Part shown: positions 46,814 to 55,909 of the stretch, piece after piece
Layout of the letters: every line of letters begins with the position of its first letter
How positions within the stretch are numbered: the first letter of the stretch is position 1
Notes under the pieces: model-generated
What the model was told of the DNA's origin: nothing
Seen by the model: only the letters and a program-made list of their open reading frames with translations
Databases searched by the model: none
Program-made: the position numbers and the translations under genes
Source: Methylacidiphilum kamchatkense Kam1
Lineage (GTDB): Bacteria > Verrucomicrobiota > Verrucomicrobiia > Methylacidiphilales > Methylacidiphilaceae
NCBI RefSeq assembly: GCF_007475525.1
Contig: NZ_CP037899.1
Location: forward strand, 62,001 to 126,000
Reading direction: 5' to 3'
Length of the DNA: 64,000 nucleotides

Positions 46814-48024
46814 AAGAGGAATCTATCGAATTCATTAAATCTGGAGGTGTAACGGCTCCTCGAGGCTATCTTGCTTCTGGGATAAGTTGCGGCATAAAAC
46901 CTGGTAAAAAAAGCGATTTGGCTTTGGTGGTTTCTCAACAACTTGCAGATATTGCAGGGGTGTTTACACAAAACAAAGTGAAAGCAGCTCCCGTTATTGT
47001 ATCCATGCAAAGGGTGAAAAAAGGCAAAGCGAGGGCTGTCGTTATTAACTCCGGTAATGCCAATGCGTGTACGGGATCTAGGGGCATTGAAGATGCTGAG
47101 CAGATGACTACTGTGACAGCCTCCTTTCTTGGTTGTTCTCCAGATGAAGTTTGTGTCTGTTCGACAGGCAGGATTGGAGTGTATCTTCCCATGAAAAAAA
47201 TTATCCGAGGGATAGAAAAGGCCTGTAAGCAGCTCAATGTGGAAGGAGGGAAAGATGCCGCTGAAGCGATAATGACTACCGATACTGTCCCCAAACAGGC
47301 AGCTTTAAAAGTAAAAATAGAAGACAAGGAAATTATTATTGGAGGAATGGCCAAAGGGGCTGGAATGATTGCTCCCAACTTAGCAACAACCCTTGGAATA
47401 ATAACCACAGATGCCTCTCTTTCTCCCGAATACCTTAACAGTGTCTTACACAGTTGTGTACAGGAAACCTTCAATAGGATCTCTATTGATGGAGAAACCT
47501 CCACCAACGATACCATTTTAGTGTTCTCAAATGGGCTAGCAAAAAATACAACGATCGGCATGGATAGCCCTCATAAAGGAATTTTCAAAAATGCTTTGCG
47601 ACTGGTTCTGGATCGGCTTGCCAGGGAGGTGTTAGAAGATGGTGAAGGGGTAACTAAAGTCGTTGAAATTTTGGTTCAAGGTGCTGCTTCAGAAAAAGAA
47701 GCGGAGCTTGTGGCCAGGTCCATAGGGAATTCTCTGCTGGTGAAATGTTCATGGAATGGTGAAGATCCCAACTGGGGAAGGATCCTGTGTGCCATTGGGT
47801 ATTCTGGGGCGAATGTGGATCAGAATAAAATTGATCTTTTTTATAATGGTTTTCAGGTTGTTGCTTCTGGGGTAAGAACCGAAACCAAGGAAAGCCTGAT
47901 TAAAAAAACTGTAAAAATGCCAATGTTTTCTCTTCTAGTAGATCTTCATATTGGGTCAGGACAATATAGGTTTTTTACAACGGATATTTCTGAGCGTTAT
48001 GTGAGAATTAACAAAGGAGAATAA
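46810..48024 (+). CDS. argJ: Glutamate N-acetyltransferase/amino-acid acetyltransferase (ArgJ)
   Basis: A 404-aa Ntn-type enzyme that recycles the acetyl group from acetylornithine to glutamate. The self-cleavage site is in KGAGMIAPNLATTLGIITTD, between Ala and Thr of LAT. Other landmarks: VINSGNANACTG, CSTGRIGVYLPM and the C-terminal SERYVRINKGE. Its presence means the cyclic acetyl route is used; ArgA and ArgE are not in the window. Overlaps argC by 4 nt; argB follows 11 bp later. Confidence 0.94.
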   Translation: MKEESIEFIKSGGVTAPRGYLASGISCGIKPGKKSDLALVVSQQLADIAGVFTQNKVKAAPVIVSMQRVKKGKARAVVINSGNANACTGSRGIEDAEQMTTVTASFLGCSPDEVCVCSTGRIGVYLPMKKIIRGIEKACKQLNVEGGKDAAEAIMTTDTVPKQAALKVKIEDKEIIIGGMAKGAGMIAPNLATTLGIITTDASLSPEYLNSVLHSCVQETFNRISIDGETSTNDTILVFSNGLAKNTTIGMDSPHKGIFKNALRLVLDRLAREVLEDGEGVTKVVEILVQGAASEKEAELVARSIGNSLLVKCSWNGEDPNWGRILCAIGYSGANVDQNKIDLFYNGFQVVASGVRTETKESLIKKTVKMPMFSLLVDLHIGSGQYRFFTTDISERYVRINKGE

Positions 48025-48035
48025 AGAGCAATTCA

Positions 48036-48925
<890 letters not shown>

Positions 48926-49037
48926 TAAAAAACACAATGTAATGGGAGTGGAGCTGTCGGATTAATAGAAAGCTTCTATGTAGCTGGAGAAAAAAGGTAG
49001 GCTATCGAAGAGATAGAAATTAGCTGGTTAAGAATAA

Positions 49038-50260
49038 ATGCAGGAAATTAGCGAAGAACAATTAATTTTTGATGGATATCAACAACATATAGTTCCTAGC
49101 TATCGCAGACTGCCACTGGTGGTAGATCATGGGGAAGGAAGTTATCTCTGGGATATCAAAGGCAAGAAATATTTGGATTTTACTGGTGGCATTGCTGTTA
49201 ATGTTTTAGGCCATAGCCATCCGGTTATTCGGGAAGCTTTGCAGCACCAATCGGGAAAACTCATCCATTGCTCTAATCTCTACTTTCATGAGCCTGCCTG
49301 GAGGCTTTCTCGAAAAATTGTTTCTCTTATTGGCCAAGGTAAAGTATTTTTTTCAAATAGCGGAGCCGAAGCCAATGAATGTCTTTTTAAAGTAGCTAGA
49401 AGATATGGAGAGTCTTCGAATAGATTTGAAATTCTTTCTTTTGAAGGCTCCTTTCATGGTAGAACCTTGGCTGGAATAGCTGCAACAGGACAGCAAAGAA
49501 TCAAAAAAGGCTTTGGTCCTCCAATACCTGGATTTCGAACGATACCAAAGGCAGGGGCTAAAGAGTTTGTAGAATTTCTTTCAGAACAGACGATAGCCCT
49601 TATTGTTGAGCCTATTCAGGGGGAAAGTGGGGTGCATGTTTTTCCATCCCAGGATTTAATTGAGATAAGGCAGATCTGTTGGAAGAAAAAAATTCTTTTT
49701 TTATCGATGAAATCCAATCTGGGATATGGCGCACAGGTCAGTTTCTTGCATGGCAGAGCCTGGTCGCTGACAGAATGACTTATCAAAACCTTCTTCCTGA
49801 TGGGGTATCCCTCGCTAAAGGATTAGGAGGAGGCTTCCCAATAGGAGCTAGTTGGATTAACAGTGAATATTGCGATGTATTGGATGAAGGATCACATGGG
49901 ACAACCTTTGGTGGTTCTCCTTTGGCTTGTCATGTGGCTCTCACTGTGCTGGAAGAGATTGAAAGAAAAGGCTTTAACAAAAATATCCTAGCAATGGGGA
50001 ACTATCTTCTTTCTTCTCTTAAGAAACTAGAAAAAAAGCCTCAAAGCCTATTGCAAGAAGTTAGAGGGATGGGCGGAATGCTTGGACTGGAACTATCGGT
50101 TCCTTCTTTTCAAGCAGCCATAGCTTTACTGGAAAGAGGTCTTCTTGTAGCCCCCTCAAGCGGCAATACAATAAGGTTGTTGCCTCCACTGAATGTTTCT
50201 TTTGAGCAGATTCAAGAGGCAGAAAGCATTCTAAAGCAATTTTTGTTTTCTGTGTTATAA
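49038..50260 (+). CDS. argD: Acetylornithine aminotransferase, interrupted by a -1 frameshift
   Basis: A PLP class III aminotransferase of about 407 aa converting N-acetylglutamate semialdehyde to acetylornithine. The N-terminal part has DFTGGIAVNVLGHSHP and FFSNSGAEANECLFK. After ICWKKK the frame shifts. One added T in the run 49696-49702 gives ILFFIDEIQSGIWRTG, then the PLP lysine region PDGVSLAKGLGGGFPIG and TFGGSPLACHVAL. As read, the two pieces overlap in different frames. Upstream spacing from argB is about 110 bp. Confidence 0.88.
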
Positions 50261-50340
50261 AGACAAGCTTTTGTAATTGAAAAGGATAAGATTAATGGAA
50301 CCTTCAGCCACTTCGATAAGCGTCGGAAAGGGTTAATTCT

Positions 50341-51258
50341 ATGAAGCCGCTACGCCATTTTCTTTCTATCAAAGATATCAGCGAAAAAGAAGCACGATTG
50401 ATTTTTAAAAAAGCTTCGGAATTCAAAACAAACAGAGGCAAAAATGCTCTCTTTTTTTTGAGCTCCCAGACTTGGGCTTTGATTTTTAGAAAGCCTTCTA
50501 CTCGAACCCGTTTATCATTTGAAGTGGCGGTCCGGGAGCTTGGAGGAGAAGCCCTTTTTCTCAACAGTCAAGATCTGCAATTATCTCGTGGAGAGTCGAT
50601 AGAAGATACCGCGCAAGTTTTTGGAAGAATGGTACACGGTATCATCATGAGAACTTTTTCGCAGAAAGAACTAGAACTTTTTGCCCTCTATGGGAACATT
50701 CCCGTCGTCAACGCTCTAACAGACGAAGAGCATCCCTGTCAGGTCCTTTCAGATATCTTTTCTTATGAAGAAAAAAGAGGATCGATAGAAGGAAAAAAAA
50801 TTGCATTTGTAGGGGATGGCTGTTGTAATGTTGCTAGATCCTGGGCATTGGCTGCCGAAATCTTTAGGTTTAATCTTTCGATTGCTGCTCCCCCACTCTA
50901 TTTTTCACCCATCGATAATCCTTTTGTCACAAATACCACTTCGATCGAGGAAGCCTGCCAGGATGCTTCGCTTCTTTATACAGATGTTTGGACTTCTATG
51001 GGTAAAGAAGAAGAGATGCAGAAACGACAGGTCGACTTTTCTGGCTATCAGCTCAACGAACATGCTGTGAAAGTTGCTTCTAAAGACGTGTTGGTTTTCC
51101 ATTGTCTGCCAGCGTATCGCAATAAAGAGATCTCTACTGAATTATTCAAGGAAAGAGCAGAAGACATATATACCCAGGCAGAGAACAGGCTGCATGTGCA
51201 AAAAGCCCTATTGGCATGGCTTGTTGGAAAACTTGACGATTCGCTTCCAAGCGAATAA
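50341..51258 (+). CDS. argF: Ornithine carbamoyltransferase
   Basis: A 305-aa enzyme making citrulline from ornithine and carbamoyl phosphate. The carbamoyl-phosphate motif is FRKPSTRTRLSFEVAV (STRT), with HPCQVLSDIFSYEE and the ornithine-side motif FHCLPAYRNKEIS (HCLP). No frameshift. It ends the arginine run; argG and argH are not in the window. A small AAGCC/GGCTT hairpin follows at about 51286-51300. Confidence 0.94.
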   Translation: MKPLRHFLSIKDISEKEARLIFKKASEFKTNRGKNALFFLSSQTWALIFRKPSTRTRLSFEVAVRELGGEALFLNSQDLQLSRGESIEDTAQVFGRMVHGIIMRTFSQKELELFALYGNIPVVNALTDEEHPCQVLSDIFSYEEKRGSIEGKKIAFVGDGCCNVARSWALAAEIFRFNLSIAAPPLYFSPIDNPFVTNTTSIEEACQDASLLYTDVWTSMGKEEEMQKRQVDFSGYQLNEHAVKVASKDVLVFHCLPAYRNKEISTELFKERAEDIYTQAENRLHVQKALLAWLVGKLDDSLPSE

Positions 51259-51335
51259 ATAAAGTATTGTTTTAAGGTGCGGATAAAAGCCCTGAGGCTT
51301 AAGGAGAGCCTAACCAAAGAGATCTCCAAAGTGCT

Positions 51336-51671
51336 TTGCTGCCCTCAGCCGATCCCTTAGTTCCAATTTCTATTTTAAAAGCTTTTGGCTCAATCTTTTC
51401 TCTTTCAAATTTTCCCGACTATGATAAGCTTGCCAAAAGCTCGAGTGTCCAACCTTCGTGCGGGAAGCCTATTGCGTATCGAGCAAAACGAACCGTCGCC
51501 AGAGTGGGGCTGCGCCCTCTCTACATCTTTGGGCTGGGGAAGAAAGAAGAAAGCCTCTGTTTCCTCCAAGAAACCCTATTTCCTTTTAACTGGCTTGAGT
51601 CTGCCCGTTCCATAGGCTATCCGGTCGCCGAGTTGCATCGGCAAAACGCTTTACTTCGGAAGCAACTCTGA
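51336..51671 (+). CDS. Uncertain 111-aa ORF, possibly a gene remnant
   Basis: An open frame in the argF-OMP gap with a non-ATG start. The C-terminal half (YIFGLGKKEESLCFLQETLF, then ELHRQNALLRKQL) looks protein-like, but I recognise no family. The N-terminal half looks random. From about 51440 the base composition shifts to GC-rich like the neighbouring outer-membrane gene, so it may be part of a transferred or decayed segment. A second frame on the same strand overlaps it. Confidence 0.3.
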   Translation: MLPSADPLVPISILKAFGSIFSLSNFPDYDKLAKSSSVQPSCGKPIAYRAKRTVARVGLRPLYIFGLGKKEESLCFLQETLFPFNWLESARSIGYPVAELHRQNALLRKQL

Positions 51672-51707
51672 AATATCCAAGCTAAAAGGCTAGGGGAAAG
51701 ATAAGGT

Positions 51708-52517
51708 TCAAAAGCGGTAGCCGATCTCGAAAAGAACGAGGGGCACGTAGAGCCAATGACCTTCTAAGCCGGCATGCGGTGTCTCGTTGAAAGTAGATTC
51801 AGCAGAGGGGCCTTTAAACCCATTGAGGGCTCCAACAAACCGGAAGATCCCTTCGATCCCTATCGACCAACGCGTCCCTGGGAGATAATAGCGGATTCCG
51901 CCCCGCGGAGCGAACCAATAGCCCCAAACCTCTCCTAGATTGACGCTTGTCGATTCCACGTTCACGATCGCCCCACCTCCGGCGAAGCCGACAAACGGTT
52001 CGAATCGATCCTGTCCGATTCGGTAGCCAACGGAGCCTCCAAGACCCAGGAAGCCTAAATTGGTTTGATCCCTCTGTAACAAAGCAGAGGTCCCCGTCCC
52101 AAGATAGGCGCCAAGAAATCCCACATCGAAGGACCAATGACCCCAGCGTCGCAGGTCGAACCAGCGGAAGCCGGCAGAGAAGAGCGAGGTGAAGGCAAAG
52201 TCGGCATTGAACTTCATTGGCGTTACCGCACCGGTGAGGTTATTGACGATCTCTCCCCTGTCAAATTCTGGAAAGGCCGACCCGGCCCCGAAGGTGAGGA
52301 ACCAATTACCAGGTGGCTCTTGCGGAGGCTTGGACGGATTTTTCGAGAATAAAGAAGGAAGAAGCGCATGATCGATTACTTGTTGTTGGACAGCGACTCC
52401 GTCTTCTTCCTGCTCCTGGCACAAAAGAGTTTGGGGAGTAGAGAGGAGTGTGCTAATTAAAAAAACAGTAAAAGTGAGAATGCAGCGATGGATCGAATCC
52501 GGATGAAAGCTCTCCAG
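51708..52517 (-). CDS. Outer-membrane beta-barrel protein (OmpW/OmpX-size)
   Basis: The mature part begins after a signal peptide (ILTFTVFLISTLLSTPQTLL). A short acidic and Pro-rich N-region (KNPSKPPQEPPGNWFLTFGAG) precedes about eight amphipathic strands, and the last residue is the barrel-type Phe (VLFEIGYRF). No ATG, GTG or TTG lies at a sensible place; the given start is a CTG with GGAGAG just inside, and the open frame continues upstream to 52718. The true start may be a rare codon or hidden by an indel. The gene is much GC-richer than its surroundings. Confidence 0.65.
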   Translation of the reverse strand: MESFHPDSIHRCILTFTVFLISTLLSTPQTLLCQEQEEDGVAVQQQVIDHALLPSLFSKNPSKPPQEPPGNWFLTFGAGSAFPEFDRGEIVNNLTGAVTPMKFNADFAFTSLFSAGFRWFDLRRWGHWSFDVGFLGAYLGTGTSALLQRDQTNLGFLGLGGSVGYRIGQDRFEPFVGFAGGGAIVNVESTSVNLGEVWGYWFAPRGGIRYYLPGTRWSIGIEGIFRFVGALNGFKGPSAESTFNETPHAGLEGHWLYVPLVLFEIGYRF

Positions 52518-53270
52518 CGAAGTTGCAAATAATGATAAATTATGTGTCGCCAGAGAGAGCGTATCGGCAGACCAAGAATTGGATGTGCTGGTCGGCAATG
52601 ATACCTCCCGCCGGAATCCCCCGGAACAAGTATCAGGGTAGCGCTTTGGTCGAAGGATCGAGGTGACAGCTCCGGAGGTCTGAGCTTCTGAAGAAACAAA
52701 CATGAGAGGTAGATCCAAAGAAGTCTCAAAACGAACGATGGCAACTTCTGCTGAATTAGAACATCACAGCCCATAGACGATCTAAGCCGCTGCTTGGCTT
52801 TCCATACGAGAGTTTGAACTGCTGACGCTTGAGTTGTGGATTCTTGGCCGAATATGTAGAGTTTGAACATGACTGCTTCGACAAATCCATATATAAATAA
52901 AAAAAAATCACAGCTTTGCACTCTAGCTCACGCTCCTTACCACATTTTGTTGAATATTTTTCCTTCGCCAATCCCTAAACAAATACTAGGAAGATCGATT
53001 TTGCTATTTTGCCCTTGCGACAAAAAATAGGGGAGGAGGCATAACGGGCAGATGTTCGAACTTTTCTTTGGCTGCTGCGCTTTGAAGCGGGACGGGTCTT
53101 TGTCATCAAAGAAGCCAAGACCATTGAAGTGCTCATGCTAAGTTAAGGTAAGGAGACGACCTTCAAGGAAAACTAGCCTTAAGAAAGCAGAAAATCAGCT
53201 TTAAACCAGTGTGAATAAGGAATGAGTAAGTCTGATAGAAAGGTCCAATGATTCTCTGTTATATTTAAAA
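52518..53270. other. Gene-poor region upstream of the outer-membrane gene and NDH-2
   Basis: About 750 bp with no supported gene. The open frames here lack family features. The left third is GC-rich like the outer-membrane gene, and the rest is AT-rich. A GGGGAGGAGGC stretch lies at 53030-53040. The last about 50 bp should hold the ndh promoter. Confidence 0.4.
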
Positions 53271-54536
53271 ATGAGTACCTTTCATGTTGTCATTGGGGGT
53301 GGGGGATTTGGCGGATTGACGGCAGCAAAAACTTTAGGCAAAGAGATCCAAAAAAGGAAACTTTCCTGTAAGCTCACCTTAATCGATAAAGAAAACCACC
53401 ATCTTTTCCAACCTTTGCTATATCAAGTAGCGACGGCAGGATTAGCTGCTACAGATATTGCAGTGCCGATTCGCTCTATTTTGAGTAGGATTCCAGAAGT
53501 GGAGGTGCGGATGGATACTATTGAAAGAGTAGATTTGGAGAAAAAAATGCTCTTTTGTTCAAAGGGAATCCTTCCGTATGATTTTTTGATTCTTTCTTTA
53601 GGAATGCGGGTTAATTATTTTGGTCATGAGGAATGGAGCTCTTTTTGTTTGGGTTTAAAGACTCTTGGAGATGGTCGTTCGATTCGAAATGTGATTCTCA
53701 ATGCATTTGAACAGGCTGAGATTGAAACTAATCCTAAAGAGCGAGAAAAATACATGACATTTGTTATCGTAGGAGGAGGGCCTACAGGGGTTGAATTAGC
53801 AGGAGCTCTAGCTGAACTTTCTAAAAAGGCGCTGAAAAAAGATTTTCGAAATATTGATCCAGCAAACACTCGAATCATTTTACTGGAAGCCGCCCCTAGA
53901 ATTCTTCTTTCCTATAATGAAAGACTGTCTGCATTAGCACGCAGCCGTTTAGAAACAATGGGTGTAGAGATAATGGTTTCAAAACCAGTAGAGAAGATCG
54001 AAAAAGGAAAGATTTTTTATAAAGGGGGTATGATTGAAGCTTCGACAATTTTATGGGCAGCGGGAGTACGTGCGGTGGATCTGCCTGGGTTAGACGTGCC
54101 AAAAGCAAAAGATGGGCGTATAAAAGTCTTAGCAGATCTTACAATACCTGGGCATCCTGAGGTCTTTGTTATAGGCGATATGGCAATGGTCCCTGGAGTT
54201 CCCGCAGTAGCTCCTGCGGCTATCCAGATGGGCAGATATGCCGCCTATGAGATATCTAGGAGAGTGGCTTGTCTAGTGGGAAAAAGCACTGGTCGAGATT
54301 GTTTAAAACCGGGAGCGTTTCATTATTTCGATAAGGGTATGATGACGACGCTGGGCAGGGGAAAGGCAATAGTTCAATTCCGTAATTTTGGATTTAATGG
54401 GTATCTAGCTTGGATTGTTTGGCTGCTTGTTCATATAATTACTCTTATCTCCTTTAGAAACCGACTGGCTGTTTTGATTCAGTGGGCTTGGGCTTATTTC
54501 CGATTCAAGCCAGGAGCAAGACTGCTTTCTAAATGA
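53271..54536 (+). CDS. ndh: Type II NADH dehydrogenase
   Basis: A 421-aa non-proton-pumping NADH:quinone oxidoreductase. The N-terminal FAD motif is VIGGGGFGGLTAAKTLGK and the NADH motif VIVGGGPTGVELAGALAEL. LFVIGDMA-type residues (VFVIGDMAMVPG) and a C-terminal amphipathic membrane region (LAWIVWLLVHIITLISFRN) are present. With the orphan nuoA, the window shows both complex I and NDH-2 parts. Convergent with the cyclase gene. Confidence 0.91.
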   Translation: MSTFHVVIGGGGFGGLTAAKTLGKEIQKRKLSCKLTLIDKENHHLFQPLLYQVATAGLAATDIAVPIRSILSRIPEVEVRMDTIERVDLEKKMLFCSKGILPYDFLILSLGMRVNYFGHEEWSSFCLGLKTLGDGRSIRNVILNAFEQAEIETNPKEREKYMTFVIVGGGPTGVELAGALAELSKKALKKDFRNIDPANTRIILLEAAPRILLSYNERLSALARSRLETMGVEIMVSKPVEKIEKGKIFYKGGMIEASTILWAAGVRAVDLPGLDVPKAKDGRIKVLADLTIPGHPEVFVIGDMAMVPGVPAVAPAAIQMGRYAAYEISRRVACLVGKSTGRDCLKPGAFHYFDKGMMTTLGRGKAIVQFRNFGFNGYLAWIVWLLVHIITLISFRNRLAVLIQWAWAYFRFKPGARLLSK

Positions 54537-54547
54537 ATGATTGTCAG

Positions 54548-55264
54548 TTAGGGGATAAAACCAAGGACTCGTACAGGAAACCCAGTAGCACCTTTTAAGG
54601 GAATCGTGGCCACAAGAATCCACGCCCCAGCTGGAGGCAACTCCTTAAGATTACACAAACATTCCAAGCCCCACTTTCCTGCTGCTAATAGCGTTTTGTG
54701 TACCGGATAATCCTGGCTTTTCCCACAATCAATAGAAAGAGTATCAACACCAATGCCAGCAATCTTTCTTTCATGAATTAAAAACTGAACGGCTTCTAGA
54801 GAAAATCCGGGAAAATGCAACAGCCCATCTTCTTTTTTATTGCAAAAAAAGGGAGTTTGTATCCATTTTTCCCATCCGCTATACATCAAAACAACGCTAT
54901 TTTCTGGGATACCCCCATACCTTTCTTCCCACAGTCGAATATCCTCTAAAGTTAAGAGCGTATCTGGATTATGGGTTGTATTTTCCGAAATGTTGATAAG
55001 AACTAAAGGAGAGAAAAGATCAGGAAGTTCTATATCCCCAACCGATTTGCCGCTTTTAGAATAGTGTAAGGGAGCATCGAAATGCGTTCCCCAGTGTTCT
55101 GGTATTTCCCATCTGTTAGAAGCATAACCGTCTTCTTTGGTTGTTTGGAAGCATATATGACCTGGTGAGCCCTGACCTGGGAAAATGGGAAAATTCGAAT
55201 GAAGGGGATGGGTAAGATCAACGATTGTATGAAAGTGGCAAGCAGTAGGAAGAAGATAGCGCAT
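54548..55264 (-). CDS. Cyclase-family metalloenzyme (kynurenine formamidase-like)
   Basis: A 238-aa protein of the cyclase/KynB-like family. The metal motif HWGTHFDAPLHYS (HxGTHxDxPxH), the N-terminal VDLTHPLHSN and the later GIGVDTLSIDCGKS are diagnostic. Family members hydrolyse amides or lactones. Without other kyn genes in view, the substrate is not known. It is convergent with ndh, 11 bp apart. Confidence 0.85.
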   Translation of the reverse strand: MRYLLPTACHFHTIVDLTHPLHSNFPIFPGQGSPGHICFQTTKEDGYASNRWEIPEHWGTHFDAPLHYSKSGKSVGDIELPDLFSPLVLINISENTTHNPDTLLTLEDIRLWEERYGGIPENSVVLMYSGWEKWIQTPFFCNKKEDGLLHFPGFSLEAVQFLIHERKIAGIGVDTLSIDCGKSQDYPVHKTLLAAGKWGLECLCNLKELPPAGAWILVATIPLKGATGFPVRVLGFIP

Positions 55265-55381
55265 AGCTCTCTATAATGTTTTTTTTTATAACCAGATTAG
55301 AAAAAAAAAGAATAAAAAAGAAGGAAAAGCCTATAAAAAATACCCGTTTTGAATGTTGAAAGAAATAGGGTTCTTTATACT

Positions 55382-55909
55382 ATGCTTTTAAGAATAGTCT
55401 ATTGGAGCAAAAACTCTTTAAGCTTTCTCCTTGTGATTTTATTGTGTACATTAGCCGATCTCTCTGCCCATTCAGAAAATGGGAAAGCGCTTTATCGGGA
55501 GCATTGCTCAAGCTGTCATGGTCTCAATGGGGAAGGATTAGGATCTAATCCACCGTTGAAAAATTCTTCTTGGGTAACCGGAGACCCTCAAAGATTGATT
55601 CGGCTTGTCTTAAATGGTTATTCTGGAAGAATCGAAGTTGATGGAGAGATATATAGAGGAAATATGCCAGCTTGGAGGACAGTATTAAACGACAAAGAGA
55701 TCGCTTCTATTTTATCTTATCTGAGGTCCAATTGGGGTGGAGGACCAATCACCCCACAAGAGGTTGCTACTGTCAGAGGAAAAACTAAAAACGAGCCTAC
55801 CACGGGCGCAATCTCTGGATGTAGAGGAAATAGGATGGGAGCGATGCATTCCAGATCTATGGGAAGAGGGATGCGGGGAGGTATGGGTTGTGGGGGTTGT
55901 GGGCAGTAA
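55382..55909 (+). CDS. Secreted c-type cytochrome with Gly/Met/Cys-rich tail
   Basis: About 175 aa from the ATG at 55382; a TTG at 55349 would add 11 residues. A signal peptide (LSFLLVILLCTLADLSAHS) leads to a class I cytochrome c domain: heme-binding CSSCHG, then the axial Met in GNMPAWRTVLNDKEI. The tail departs from the family: GAISGCRGNRMGAM, then RGMRGGMGCGGCGQ, with three cysteines and many Gly and Met. The last 53 bp overlap the 3' end of glgA on the opposite strand. Likely an electron carrier in the periplasm; the tail might bind metal. Confidence 0.83.
   Translation: MLLRIVYWSKNSLSFLLVILLCTLADLSAHSENGKALYREHCSSCHGLNGEGLGSNPPLKNSSWVTGDPQRLIRLVLNGYSGRIEVDGEIYRGNMPAWRTVLNDKEIASILSYLRSNWGGGPITPQEVATVRGKTKNEPTTGAISGCRGNRMGAMHSRSMGRGMRGGMGCGGCGQ

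Noticed and set aside
46935-47561. 208-codon minus-strand ORF inside argJ
   Set aside because: Long only because of argJ codon bias; argJ itself is complete and conserved.
52000-52012. GGTTCGAATC-like string reminiscent of a tRNA T loop
   Set aside because: Lies within the outer-membrane gene and lacks matching acceptor and anticodon stems.
52457-52921. 154-codon minus-strand ORF overlapping the outer-membrane gene upstream end
   Set aside because: No signal peptide match or family; the alternative frame holds the real signal peptide.
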